From Conyzicola nivalis (GTDB lineage Bacteria > Actinomycetota > Actinomycetes > Actinomycetales > Microbacteriaceae), in the NCBI RefSeq assembly GCF_014639655.1, contig NZ_BMGB01000002.1:558001-622000 (forward strand): a stretch of DNA of 64,000 nt. Direction: 5' to 3'. The position numbers and the translations under genes are program-made. The notes beneath the pieces are model-generated. The model saw nothing but the letters and a program-made list of their open reading frames with translations, had not been told where the DNA came from and ran no database searches. This document shows, in pieces, positions 1 to 8,766 of this stretch; the first letter of the stretch is position 1; every line of letters begins with the position of its first letter.

Positions 1-1
1 C

Positions 2-268
2 ACCCAGGTGTTGCCCGACGCGCAGTCGCGGGGCAAAGACCTCGGCATCATGAACATCGCCACCGCCGTGCCGCAGGCCGTCGCCCCGCTGCTCGGCGCG
101 TGCATCGTCGTGGTGTGCGCCGGTCTCGCGACGAACGGCATCGAGGTCGGGTCTTCGGATGCCGGATTCGCCGGGGCGAACGCCGGTTTCGCCGGTCTCT
201 TCGTCGCCTCCGCCCTCACCGCGGCCCTCGGTGGGCTCGCGATCGTGCCCATCAAGAGCGTCGCCTAA
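2..268 (+). CDS. MFS transporter, C-terminal end (cut by window start)
   Basis: Only the last 88 residues are in the window. The reading frame is open from the first bases, so the start lies upstream. The visible part has a polar loop rich in D, R and K followed by two hydrophobic stretches (APLLGACIVVVCAGL and LFVASALTAALGGLAIV), which looks like the last two helices of a major facilitator permease. The loop sequence with QVLP...SRGKDLGI before a helix is typical of MFS transporters of unknown or sugar specificity. The TAA stop is directly followed by the GTG of the next gene, so the transporter probably belongs to the same operon as the deaminase, oxidase and beta-glucosidase downstream. 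The substrate cannot be told from this fragment. Confidence 0.7.
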   Translation, partial: TQVLPDAQSRGKDLGIMNIATAVPQAVAPLLGACIVVVCAGLATNGIEVGSSDAGFAGANAGFAGLFVASALTAALGGLAIVPIKSVA

Positions 269-1513
269 GTGCAACTCACCCGCCCCACCCAGACACCCTG
301 GTCGACGCCCGAGCGGTATTGGCCCGGGCTGACCGACGCCACCGCGCACCTCGACCCGCCCTACGGCGTGATCTCGCTCGACGCGCTCGCGCACAACGCC
401 TTCGACATGCTCGACCGCGCCAAGGGAACGCCGATCCGCGTCGCCAGCAAGTCGGTGCGGGTGCGCGGTGTCATCGACGCCGTGCTCGCGCTGCCCGGCT
501 ACGCGGGCGTGCTCGCCTACACGCTGCCCGAGGCGCTCTGGCTTGCCACCGCGAGTGACGACGGCCCCGCGATCGACGACGTCGTGGTCGCCTACCCCAC
601 GGTCGACCGCGCCGCGCTGCGCCGGCTCGGCACCTCCCACGAACTAGCCGCCCGCGTCACGATCATGGTCGACAGCGTCGCCCAGCTCGATCTCATCGAC
701 GCCGCGATCGCGCCGGGCCTGCGCGAGAGCATCCGGGTGTGCCTCGAGCTCGACGCCTCGTGGGATTCGAAGCTGTTGGGCCACCTCGGGGTGCGCCGCT
801 CGCCCGTGCACAGCGTCGCCGATGCCAGGGCCCTCGCCGAGACCATCGTCGCGCGGCCCGGATTCACGCTCGTCGGCATGATGGGCTACGAGGCGCAGAT
901 CGCGGGCCTCGTGAACCAGCCGGCCGGCAACCCGGCGCGGGCGGCCCTCGTCAAGTGGATCCAGAAGCGGTCGGCCGCCGAACTGGCCGAACGCCGGGGG
1001 CTCGCCGTGGCATCCGTGCGTGAAGTCGCCGAGCTCGAGTTCGTGAACGGCGGCGGCACCGGCTCGATCGAGTCGACCGTAGCGGAGGAGGCGGTGACCG
1101 AGGTCGCCGCCGGGTCCGGCCTGTTCGGCCCGCACCTGTTCGACAACTACGCGCACTTCCACCCGGCGCCCGCGGCCGCGTTCGCCCTGTCGGTCGTGCG
1201 CAAGCCGACGCCCGACCTCGCCGTGCTGCTCGGCGGCGGCTGGATCGCCTCCGGTCCCACCGCCGCGAATCGCACGCCGAAGATCGCCTGGCCCGAGGGG
1301 CTCGCGCTGCTGCCGCGCGAGGGGGCGGGGGAGGTGCAGAGCCCGGTCGGCGGACCGGCCGCGCCCGGCCTCACCGTCGGCGACCGGGTCTGGCTGCGCC
1401 ACACCAAGGCCGGCGAGATCAGCGAGCACCTCGACGAATTCGCCTTCGTGGCGGGCGGCTCCGTCGTCGCCACCCTGCCCACCTACCGCGGTCAGGGCCG
1501 GGTGTTCCTGTGA
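269..1513 (+). CDS. PLP-dependent amino acid deaminase/aldolase (D-threonine aldolase / D-serine dehydratase family)
   Basis: A 414-residue fold-type III PLP enzyme. The N-terminal alanine-racemase-like barrel carries the lysine that should hold PLP in the IRVASKSVR motif near residue 55. The C-terminal beta domain has the RHTKAGE and EH motifs seen in the D-serine dehydratase-like domain, where they bind metal. Members deaminate or cleave beta-hydroxy D-amino acids in the cytosol; the exact substrate here is not known. GTG start directly after the TAA of the MFS gene, and the end overlaps the next gene by 4 bases (GTGA), so translation is probably coupled. In many actinobacteria this enzyme sits next to the sugar-lactone oxidase found here, so the pairing is conserved although its meaning is unclear. 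Confidence 0.85.
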   Translation: MQLTRPTQTPWSTPERYWPGLTDATAHLDPPYGVISLDALAHNAFDMLDRAKGTPIRVASKSVRVRGVIDAVLALPGYAGVLAYTLPEALWLATASDDGPAIDDVVVAYPTVDRAALRRLGTSHELAARVTIMVDSVAQLDLIDAAIAPGLRESIRVCLELDASWDSKLLGHLGVRRSPVHSVADARALAETIVARPGFTLVGMMGYEAQIAGLVNQPAGNPARAALVKWIQKRSAAELAERRGLAVASVREVAELEFVNGGGTGSIESTVAEEAVTEVAAGSGLFGPHLFDNYAHFHPAPAAAFALSVVRKPTPDLAVLLGGGWIASGPTAANRTPKIAWPEGLALLPREGAGEVQSPVGGPAAPGLTVGDRVWLRHTKAGEISEHLDEFAFVAGGSVVATLPTYRGQGRVFL

Positions 1514-2838
1514 CGCTCAGTGGCTCGCGGCTGCTGCAGCCCGGAACGCCGTGGCAGAACTGGGGGCGCTCCGCGAGCGACCACCCGAAACACGTCGCCC
1601 GGCCGTCGAACGTCGACGAGGTGATCGAGGTCGTCGACTTCGCCAGGACGCACGGCCTCACCGTCAAGCCGATCGGGGCGGGCCACAGCTTCACCGCCAT
1701 CGCGGCGACCACGGGCATCCGCCTCGACCTCGACGCGGTCGATGGACTCATCTCGGTCGACGGCCCCCTGGTTACCCTCGCCGCGGGCACCAACCTGCAC
1801 CAGCTGCCCGCCCTTCTCGCGCCGCACGGCCTCGCCTTGGCCAACATGGGCGACATCGACCGGCAGACGATCGGCGGCGCCACCTCCACCGGCACCCACG
1901 GCACCGGATCGGCCTTCGGCGGGCTCGCCACCCAGCTGCGGGCGGTCACCCTCGTGACCGCGGATGGCGGGGTCCTGCGGGTGAGCGAGACTGAGAACGC
2001 CGCCCTGTTGCCCGCCGCGCGGCTCGGACTCGGCGCGCTCGGCGTTCTCGTCGACGTGACGATCGAGTGCGTGCCCGCCTTCCTGCTGAGTGCCGTCGAG
2101 CGACCGGAACCGATGGCGGCCGTGCTCGACAACTGGCACGACGCGACGGCGGCCACCGACCACTTCGAGTTCTACGTCTGGCCGCACACCGACACCGTGT
2201 TGAGCAAGTACAACACCCGGCTGCCGATCGACGCCGGACGCAGGCCGGTCGGCCGGTTCGCCGGCTGGTGGGAGGACGAGTTCATGTCGAACTCCGTGCT
2301 CGCCGCCAAGCTCGAACTGGGCAGGGCGCTGCCGGGTCTCACACCCGCGGTCAACCGTTTCGCCACCCGGCTCGTGGGCGACCGCAGCTACACCGACGTG
2401 TCGCACGAGGTGTTCGTGTCGCCCAGGCGTACCCGCTTCGTCGAGATGGAGTACGCGGTTCCGTTCGACGCCGTGCCCGAGATCGTGCGCGAGATCCACG
2501 CGCTCATCGAGCGCAGGCGGTGGAAAATCTCCTTCCCGATCGAGGTGCGCTCGGCCGCGGCCGACGACCTCTGGCTGTCGACGGCCTCGGGCCGGCGCAC
2601 CGGCTACATCGCCCTGCACCGCTACCACCGTGAAGACCCGGCCGAGTACTTCCGTACGATTGAGCAGATAATGCAGACACACGGTGGCCGCCCGCACTGG
2701 GGCAAAATGCACAACCGCGACGCGGAGTCGCTGCGCGCGGCGTACCCGCGCTTCGACGACTTCGTGGCGGTGCGCGACCGGCTCGACCCCGACCGGCTGT
2801 TCGGCAACGCCTACCTCGAGCGCGTGCTCGGCGCGTGA
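1510..2838 (+). CDS. FAD-linked oxidase, D-arabinono-1,4-lactone oxidase / alditol oxidase family
   Basis: 442 residues with an N-terminal PCMH-type FAD-binding domain (about 20-185) and a C-terminal ALO domain. The GAGHS motif (His59) matches the place where alditol oxidases link FAD covalently to histidine, and the C-terminal HWGKMH motif with DRLDPDRLF is typical of the ALO family. Such enzymes oxidise sugar alcohols or aldonolactones with oxygen and release hydrogen peroxide. No signal peptide is seen, so it should be cytosolic. It overlaps its upstream and downstream neighbours by 4 bases each (GTGA). Neighbouring GH1 and MFS genes suggest a sugar or glycoside role. Alditol versus lactone substrate cannot be decided from the sequence. 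Confidence 0.88.
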   Translation: MTLSGSRLLQPGTPWQNWGRSASDHPKHVARPSNVDEVIEVVDFARTHGLTVKPIGAGHSFTAIAATTGIRLDLDAVDGLISVDGPLVTLAAGTNLHQLPALLAPHGLALANMGDIDRQTIGGATSTGTHGTGSAFGGLATQLRAVTLVTADGGVLRVSETENAALLPAARLGLGALGVLVDVTIECVPAFLLSAVERPEPMAAVLDNWHDATAATDHFEFYVWPHTDTVLSKYNTRLPIDAGRRPVGRFAGWWEDEFMSNSVLAAKLELGRALPGLTPAVNRFATRLVGDRSYTDVSHEVFVSPRRTRFVEMEYAVPFDAVPEIVREIHALIERRRWKISFPIEVRSAAADDLWLSTASGRRTGYIALHRYHREDPAEYFRTIEQIMQTHGGRPHWGKMHNRDAESLRAAYPRFDDFVAVRDRLDPDRLFGNAYLERVLGA

Positions 2839-4271
2839 CAACCTCGAAGAGCGCCAGGACGGGCCGCGAGTGGCTCGACAATCCGGCCGGCCTCGGCGAA
2901 CTGATGCCCGCCGGCTTCACGATGGGCGTCGCCACCAGCGCGTTCCAGATCGAGGGCGCCATCCTCGGCGACGGCCGCGAGCCCTCCACCTGGGACACGT
3001 TCATGGCCCAGCCCGGGCGCATCGCCGACGGTTCCGACGCCGCGGTCAGCACCGACCACTACCACCGGTACGCCGAAGACGTGCGCCTGATGCGCGAGCT
3101 CGGCGTCGACTCCTACCGCTTCTCCCTCGGCTGGTCGCGCCTGCAGCCCGGCGGCCGTGGGCAGCTGAGCCGCTCGGCCGTCGCCTTCTACGACCGGCTC
3201 GTCGACGAACTGCTGGCGAACGGCATCAAGCCCATGGCGACGCTCTTCCACTGGGACACCCCCGAGGCCCTGCAGCACACCGGCGGCTGGCTCGAGCGCG
3301 ACACCGCCCACCGGTTCGCCGAGTACGCGTTCCTCTCGGGGGAGGCGTTCGGTGACCGCATCGAGAGCTGGGTCACGGTGAACGAGCCGGCCACCGTCAC
3401 CCTCAACGGCTACGCACTGGGCGTGCACGCCCCCGGCGCGACGCTGCTCTTCGACTCGCTGCCCGCCGCCCATCACCAGCTCCTCGGGCACGGCCTCGCG
3501 GTCGAGGCGCTTCGGGCCGCATCCGTCACCGGAGCGATCGGCATCACGAACGTGCACTCCCCGGTGCAGCCGGCCGGCGACAGCGAAGACGACGCCCTCG
3601 CCGCCGAGCTGTTCGACATCGTGCACAACCGCATCTACGCCGACCCCGTGCTGCTCGGCCGCTACCCGCAGATCCCCGAACCGTTCGAGCACCTCTTCGG
3701 CTTCCTGCGCGAGATCGAGCCGGCCGACCTGACGGCGATCTCCGCCCCGCTCGACTTCTACGGACTCAACTACTACATGCCCACGCGGGTCGCCGCGGGC
3801 TCGCCGACGGATGCCACGACACCCGACGGCCAGTCGCCGGTGTCCCGGCAGCTGCCGTTTTCGCTCAAGCCGTGGCCCGAGTATCCCGTGACCGGATTCG
3901 GCTGGCCGGTCGCTCCCGAGTTCCTCGCCGTCGCGCTCGCCGAACACGCGGACCGTTACGGCGACGCGCTTCCGCCGCTCGTCATCACCGAGGGCGGTGC
4001 GAGCTACCCCGACGTCGTGCAGCGTGACGGGTCGATCGACGACGAGGCGCGCGTGCTCTACCTCGCCGAGCACCTGGCCGTGGCGTTCGCCGGCGTGCCC
4101 GGCGTGACGCTGCGCGGCTATTTCGTCTGGTCGCTGCTCGACAACTGGGAGTGGACGGCCGGCTTCGGCCAGCGCTTCGGTCTGGTTCACGTAAACTTTG
4201 AGACGCAGAGTCGCACGCCCAAGCGCTCGTTCGCATGGTTGCAGCGCCTCATCGGCGGCCGCACCCGCTGA
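2835..4271 (+). CDS. Beta-glucosidase, glycoside hydrolase family 1
   Basis: 478 residues, the usual length for a single-domain GH1 TIM barrel. The acid/base glutamate is Glu184 in TVNEP and the nucleophile is Glu386 in the motif ITEGG, where most GH1 members have TENG. The N-terminal FQIEGA and the C-terminal W(S/D)LLDNWEW signature are both present. It hydrolyses beta-linked glucosides or related disaccharides in the cytosol, as there is no signal peptide. Last gene of the overlapping four-gene set that begins with the MFS transporter, so it may act on a glycoside imported by that permease. GTG start overlaps the previous stop (GTGA). Confidence 0.95.
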   Translation: MTTSKSARTGREWLDNPAGLGELMPAGFTMGVATSAFQIEGAILGDGREPSTWDTFMAQPGRIADGSDAAVSTDHYHRYAEDVRLMRELGVDSYRFSLGWSRLQPGGRGQLSRSAVAFYDRLVDELLANGIKPMATLFHWDTPEALQHTGGWLERDTAHRFAEYAFLSGEAFGDRIESWVTVNEPATVTLNGYALGVHAPGATLLFDSLPAAHHQLLGHGLAVEALRAASVTGAIGITNVHSPVQPAGDSEDDALAAELFDIVHNRIYADPVLLGRYPQIPEPFEHLFGFLREIEPADLTAISAPLDFYGLNYYMPTRVAAGSPTDATTPDGQSPVSRQLPFSLKPWPEYPVTGFGWPVAPEFLAVALAEHADRYGDALPPLVITEGGASYPDVVQRDGSIDDEARVLYLAEHLAVAFAGVPGVTLRGYFVWSLLDNWEWTAGFGQRFGLVHVNFETQSRTPKRSFAWLQRLIGGRTR

Positions 4272-4304
4272 CTCTCGTCAGGAGAGACGAAACCGTTATC
4301 GCGG

Positions 4305-4320
4305 TTAATCTGCTCGAAAC
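4305..4320 (+). promoter_or_regulatory. GlnR-like box upstream of THI5-type importer
   Basis: TTAATctgctcGAAAC lies 77 bases before the binding-protein gene. It fits the actinobacterial GlnR half-site layout (GTnAC-N6-GAAAC) with a perfect GAAAC half and a relaxed first half. TTAA is rare in this GC-rich DNA, and TTAA(C/T)-N6-GAAAC recurs at 48366-48381 and 62817-62832 before other transport operons. Regulator identity is inferred; GlnR itself is not in the window. Confidence 0.4.
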
Positions 4321-4397
4321 ACCGTCATGAAGAACGCGAAACGCGCGCTGGGTAGAGTCGCCCTCACCCCATACTCCTCAGAGACAGGCATTCCTCC

Positions 4398-5459
4398 ATG
4401 TCAGCACGCTTCAGCTTCACCCCGCGGCGCAAGGCCGCCGTCACGATCGCCGCGGCGGGCCTCGTGCTCGCCCTCGCCGGCTGCTCGGGCTCGACCCCGG
4501 CCGCCGACGGCGACAGCGAGAGCCTCGGCGACCTCGCCCTCCAGCTCTCCTGGATCAAGAACGAGGAGTTCGCGGGCGAGTTCTTCGCTCTCGACAAGGG
4601 CTACTACGAGGACGCCGGCCTCGGCGAGGTCAGCATGGCCGCCGGTCCCTCGACCGGTAGCGCCGAGCTGCTCTCCGGAACCGCGGACGTCGCACTCAGC
4701 GACGCCGTCTCGATCGGCACGGTCGTCGCGAACGAGGACGCCCCGCTGAAGATCATCGGCGCCACGTTCCAGAAGAACCCCTTCACCATCCTGTCGCTCG
4801 CCGACGGCGGCAACATCCTCACCCCCGAAGACATGGTCGGTAAGAAGATCGGCGTCCAGGCGTCGAACACCTCGCTGTTCGAGGCGCTGCTCGCCGCCAA
4901 CGACGTCGACCCCGCGTCGCTGACGATCGTGCCCGTGCAGTACGACCCGTCGGTGCTCGTCAACGGCGACGTCGACGGCTTCGTCGCGTACCTCACGAAC
5001 GAGTCGATCACGGTGGCTGCCCAGGGCTACGAGGTCGCGAACCTGCCGTTCGCCGACAACGGCCTGCCGTTCGTCGCCGAGACCGTCACCGTCACCGACC
5101 AGACCATCGCCGAAGACCGCGAGAAGCTGAAGGCGTTCCTCGTCGCCGAGATCAAGGGCTGGGCCGACGCGGTCGCCGACCCCGATGGAGCCGCCGAACT
5201 CGCCCTCGAGCTCAACGGCGCCGAGGCGGTGCCCGACATCGAGAAGGCCAAGGCCGGCTCCGCCGCCCAGAACCTGCTCATCGTCTCGGAGGACACCGAG
5301 AAGAACGGCCTCTTCACCATCAGCGAGGAACTGCAGGAGCAGACGGTGGAGACTCTCGCCGCCGCGGGCATCGAGATCGAGGCATCCGACCTCTTCGACC
5401 TCTCCCTGCTCGCCGAGGTCTACGAGGAGAACCCCGACCTCGTCGCCTACGCTAAGTAG
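4398..5459 (+). CDS. ABC transporter substrate-binding lipoprotein, NMT1/THI5 type
   Basis: 353 residues with a lipoprotein signal peptide: positive start, hydrophobic stretch and lipobox LALAGC with the acylated Cys29. The mature protein opens with LSWIKNEEFAGEFFALDKGYY, close to the WxxNxxFAGxxxAxxxGYY pattern of pyrimidine-precursor (HMP, ThiY/THI5) and related binding proteins, so it belongs to the thiamine-precursor/riboflavin/nitrate-sulfonate superfamily. It captures a small solute outside the membrane for the ATPase and two permeases that follow. No TPP or FMN riboswitch is visible upstream, but a GlnR-like box is. The substrate is therefore open: HMP-like compound is the best guess by motif, nitrogenous solute by regulation. 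Confidence 0.85.
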   Translation: MSARFSFTPRRKAAVTIAAAGLVLALAGCSGSTPAADGDSESLGDLALQLSWIKNEEFAGEFFALDKGYYEDAGLGEVSMAAGPSTGSAELLSGTADVALSDAVSIGTVVANEDAPLKIIGATFQKNPFTILSLADGGNILTPEDMVGKKIGVQASNTSLFEALLAANDVDPASLTIVPVQYDPSVLVNGDVDGFVAYLTNESITVAAQGYEVANLPFADNGLPFVAETVTVTDQTIAEDREKLKAFLVAEIKGWADAVADPDGAAELALELNGAEAVPDIEKAKAGSAAQNLLIVSEDTEKNGLFTISEELQEQTVETLAAAGIEIEASDLFDLSLLAEVYEENPDLVAYAK

Positions 5460-5507
5460 CTTGCGCGATCCACAGAACGGCGTCTGCCAGAACGAAGGAC
5501 TCACCCC

Positions 5508-6329
5508 GTGACCACAACCACGGCTGTCGACGGTGCCCAGGGCGTTTCCCTGGGCACCGGCATCCAGATCAGCGACCTGCACAAAGAGTTCCGCATGGGA
5601 ACCAAGGGTGTGGTCGCGCTCGAGAACGCCAACCTGCACACCGACAAGGGCACGTTCCTCGCCCTGCTCGGCCCCTCGGGTTGCGGTAAGTCCACCATCC
5701 TGCGCATCCTCGCCGGTCTCGAAGACCCGACGTCGGGCACCACCCGCGTCGACGGCAAGAGCCCGAAAGAGCTGCGCAAGAACAACGAGCTCGGCATCGC
5801 GTTCCAGGACCACGCACTGCTGCCCTGGCGCAGCGTGATGTCGAACATCCGTCTACCGTTCGAGATCGCCGGCAAGAAGGCCGACCAGGCCTACATCGAC
5901 GAACTCATCGACCTCGTGGGTCTGCGCGGCTTCGAGAAGGCCAAGCCCGCGCAGCTGTCGGGCGGCATGCGCCAGCGCGTCTCGATCGCCCGTTCGCTCG
6001 TGATGAAGCCGTCGGTGCTGCTGCTCGACGAGCCCTTCGGTGCGCTCGACGACATGACCCGCCAGCGTCTCAACCTCGAGCTGCTGCGCATCTGGACGCA
6101 CAAGCCGGCCACGACGCTGCTCGTGACCCACGGCATCTCGGAGGCGATCTTCCTCTCCGACCAGGTGGCGGTCATGAGCCCGCGCCCCGGCCGCATCAAG
6201 GAGATCATCGACATCGATCTGCCCCGGCCGCGCCTGCCCGAGATGCAGCGCACGCCCGAGTTCCACGCCTACGTCGACCACGCCTCCGAGCTGCTGTTCG
6301 GCGCCGACGGCGCAGCGATCGACGAGTGA
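5508..6329 (+). CDS. ABC transporter ATP-binding protein (SsuB/TauB/ThiZ-like)
   Basis: 273 residues. Walker [10 protein letters not shown] at 55-63, signature LSGGMRQR at about 150, Walker [13 protein letters not shown] at about 171. The [12 protein letters not shown]-loop region is typical of the nitrate/sulfonate/taurine/HMP importer ATPases. It powers the importer made with the lipoprotein upstream and the two permeases downstream. GTG start; the end overlaps the first permease by 4 bases (GTGA). Confidence 0.93.
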   Translation: MTTTTAVDGAQGVSLGTGIQISDLHKEFRMGTKGVVALENANLHTDKGTFLALLGPSGCGKSTILRILAGLEDPTSGTTRVDGKSPKELRKNNELGIAFQDHALLPWRSVMSNIRLPFEIAGKKADQAYIDELIDLVGLRGFEKAKPAQLSGGMRQRVSIARSLVMKPSVLLLDEPFGALDDMTRQRLNLELLRIWTHKPATTLLVTHGISEAIFLSDQVAVMSPRPGRIKEIIDIDLPRPRLPEMQRTPEFHAYVDHASELLFGADGAAIDE

Positions 6330-7141
6330 CCCAGACCGTGAGAAGGTTCGCTCTTCCCTCGTGGGCCGTGGGACTGCTCGGCCTCGCGGCGCTCGTCGCC
6401 GTGTGGTGGATTCTCGCGCTCACGGTCTTCGGCCCGCGCGGGGAGGGCAGCTACGCGCCCATCCCCACCCCGCCCCAGGTGATCCAGGCGCTCTTCACCG
6501 ACGGGTTCGGCTTCTACTGGTCGTCGTTCTCGGTGACCATGACCGAGGCCGGTCTCGGCTACCTCTGGGGCAACGGCCTCGCCCTCGTGCTCTCGGCCAT
6601 CGTGCTCGTGCTGCCCTGGCTCGAGGGCGTGCTCACCCAGATCGCCGTGATCACCTACTGCATCCCGATCGTGGCCATCGGCCCGCTCGTGCTGATCATC
6701 CTGGGCGGGGCGAAAGAGCCCGGCGACCCGTCGAGCACGGCGGTCTTCCTCGCCGCGTTCTCGGTGTTCTTCACCACCGTCGTCGGCACCCTGCTCGGGC
6801 TGAAGGCGGCCGACAAAGCGTCGCTCGACGTCGTCAGCGTCTACGGCGGCTCGAAGCTCACGCAGCTGCGCAAGGTGCGTCTCATCGCGGCGCTGCCCGG
6901 CATCCTCAGCTCGCTGCAGATCGCCGTTCCGGCCGCCTTCCTCGGTGCCGTGCTCGGCGAGTACTTCGGCAAGATCGACGTGGGCGTCGGACCGATCCTC
7001 GTCGGTGCCGCCGTCACACTCAACTCGCCGCGCGTCTGGGTGATCTTCTTGCTCTGCGCCCTCGTCGCCATCATCGGCTACGCGGTGCTCGGGCTCGTCG
7101 GCCGGCTCGTCGCGCCGTGGTCCACCGGAAAGGCGGTGTGA
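6326..7141 (+). CDS. ABC transporter permease 1 of THI5-type importer
   Basis: 271 residues with about six membrane helices and a SsuC/TauC-type cytoplasmic loop ([25 protein letters not shown]), the EAA-like loop that docks on the ATPase. The N-terminal [12 protein letters not shown] segment is standard for this permease family. GTG start overlapping the ATPase stop. It forms a heterodimeric channel with the following permease, a layout that differs from the single-permease ssu/tau systems and suggests two distinct halves. Confidence 0.9.
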   Translation: MTQTVRRFALPSWAVGLLGLAALVAVWWILALTVFGPRGEGSYAPIPTPPQVIQALFTDGFGFYWSSFSVTMTEAGLGYLWGNGLALVLSAIVLVLPWLEGVLTQIAVITYCIPIVAIGPLVLIILGGAKEPGDPSSTAVFLAAFSVFFTTVVGTLLGLKAADKASLDVVSVYGGSKLTQLRKVRLIAALPGILSSLQIAVPAAFLGAVLGEYFGKIDVGVGPILVGAAVTLNSPRVWVIFLLCALVAIIGYAVLGLVGRLVAPWSTGKAV

Positions 7142-8031
7142 CCGTGACCCAGGCAGTCGTGCAGACCCCGTCAACCGGGCAGGCCCAGAGCGTCGCCGAC
7201 CTGCGCAGGCGCGTGCGGTCGACCGCGCTCAGGTCCCTCGGCAGGGCCGTGGGCACGAGCGTGCTTATCGCGCTCGGCACCTTCGCGCTCGTGATCGGCG
7301 CCTGGATCGCGGTGCTGGCGTTCTTCGGCATCTCGCCCTACATCGCTAAGGGTCCGGTCGAGGTCTGGGACTTCCTCTTCGTCGACGAGGACGCCGCGGC
7401 AAACCGTGAGGTGCTCGGCGCGAACCTCGGCGTCACCATGGGGCATGCCCTCACCGGCTTCATCGTCGGGCTGGTCGTAGCCATCCTCGGCGCGATCCTG
7501 TTCCGGGTGTCGAAGGGCGCCGAGAGCGCACTGATGCCCGTCGCGATGCTGCTGCGCTCGGTACCGCTCATCGCCCTCGCGCCCGTCATTATCCTCATCT
7601 TCGGAAACGGCTCACAGGCGTCCGTAGCCGTCATCGGCGGAATCGTCGTGCTCTTCCCCGCCCTCGTCACGATGGTCTTCGGACTGAAGTCCGCCTCGCC
7701 GCAGATGCTCGACGTCGTGGCGGTCTACGGTGGAGGCACGCTCACAGCGGTGCGCAAGGTGGCCCTGCCCGGCGCCCTGCCGTCGCTGTTCGCCGCCATC
7801 CGCATCTCGGTGCCCGGTGCGATCACCGGCGCGCTGCTCACCGAGATGCTCTCGACCGGCGACGGCGTGGGCTTCTCGACCCTGCAGTACATCCCGCAGG
7901 CCAAGTTCGCCGACCTGTGGGCCTCGGTCGTCGTGGTCACGGCGATCTCGCTCGTGCTCTACTTCGTCGTGCAGGTGCTCGAGACGATCGTGCTCACCCG
8001 CATGGGCATGACGACCGACCGCAAGAACTGA
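7138..8031 (+). CDS. ABC transporter permease 2 of THI5-type importer
   Basis: 297 residues from the GTG that overlaps the preceding stop by 4 bases, the same GTGA junction used by the two upstream gene pairs; a second GTG lies two codons later. About six helices. The loop AVYGGGTLTAVRKVALPGALPSL is nearly parallel to that of permease 1, so the two are paralogues that pair in the membrane. It ends right against the stop of the convergent exporter permease, with no room for a separate terminator. Confidence 0.9.
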   Translation: MTVTQAVVQTPSTGQAQSVADLRRRVRSTALRSLGRAVGTSVLIALGTFALVIGAWIAVLAFFGISPYIAKGPVEVWDFLFVDEDAAANREVLGANLGVTMGHALTGFIVGLVVAILGAILFRVSKGAESALMPVAMLLRSVPLIALAPVIILIFGNGSQASVAVIGGIVVLFPALVTMVFGLKSASPQMLDVVAVYGGGTLTAVRKVALPGALPSLFAAIRISVPGAITGALLTEMLSTGDGVGFSTLQYIPQAKFADLWASVVVVTAISLVLYFVVQVLETIVLTRMGMTTDRKN

Positions 8032-8766
8032 TCACGGCGTCCTGCGGCGCAGCGAGATCGCACCCAGGAGCACCGCGCCCAGGGCGAAAGCCGCCAGCAC
8101 CAGCAGCTGACCGGCGACGTAGCTGTCGCCCTCGTCGCCCGTCGCGACCGCTTTCAGCGCGTCGATCGCGTGCGACAGCGGCAGCCAGTCGCTGATCGCG
8201 TAGAGCACGTCGGGCATCTCGTCGCGGGGGAGCAGCACCCCGCCGAGCAGCACCTGCGGGAACACGACCGCGGGCATGAACTGCACGACCTGGAATTCGG
8301 TGCGCGCGAACGCGCTCGCGAGCAGACCCAGTGTCGTCCCGAGGATGGCGTCGGAGACCGCGACGGCGACGAGCAGCCAGATCGAGCCCTCGACCTCGAG
8401 CCCGCAGACCCCGACCGCGAAGGCCGTCGCGATGCCGGCCTGCCCGACGGCGAGCAGTCCGAACGCTAGGGCGTAGCCGAGGATGAAGTCGAGCTTCGAC
8501 AGCGGAAGGCTGAGCAGCCGCTCGAGCGTGCCCGACCGGCGCTCGCGCAGGGTCGCGATGCTCGTGACGAGGAACATGATGGTGAACGGGAACAGCGCGA
8601 GCAGCGCCGGCCCCACCTGCTGGAACACCGGCGTCGAGTCGAAGAGCCAGGCGACGAGACCGATGAGCAGGCTCGGCACCACGAGCAGCAACCCGATCGT
8701 GCGGGGGTCGTGCCGGATCTGGGTGAGCACCCGCCCGGTCGTGGCGAGGGTGCGCGACGGCGTCAC
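8032..8766 (-). CDS. ABC-2 type exporter permease
   Basis: 244 residues, six predicted helices, ABC-2 membrane fold. The first cytoplasmic loop has RERRSGTLERLLSLPLSK, the hallmark of ABC-2 permeases of the YhhJ/DrrB sort, and the C-terminal half has the conserved LPLSHAIDALKAV motif. The GTG start overlaps the ATPase stop by 4 bases. With the ATPase it should export drugs, lipids or another small molecule; the TetR gene at the head of the operon supports a resistance or stress role. A longer in-frame reading upstream runs through the ATPase gene in a wrong frame and was discarded. Confidence 0.88.
   Translation of the reverse strand: MTPSRTLATTGRVLTQIRHDPRTIGLLLVVPSLLIGLVAWLFDSTPVFQQVGPALLALFPFTIMFLVTSIATLRERRSGTLERLLSLPLSKLDFILGYALAFGLLAVGQAGIATAFAVGVCGLEVEGSIWLLVAVAVSDAILGTTLGLLASAFARTEFQVVQFMPAVVFPQVLLGGVLLPRDEMPDVLYAISDWLPLSHAIDALKAVATGDEGDSYVAGQLLVLAAFALGAVLLGAISLRRRTP

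Noticed and set aside
4272-4397. TPP or FMN riboswitch before the THI5-type binding protein
   Set aside because: The characteristic conserved TPP blocks (CTGAGA and ACCTGA-type) and FMN blocks are not present in the 126 bases; only a GlnR-like box is seen.
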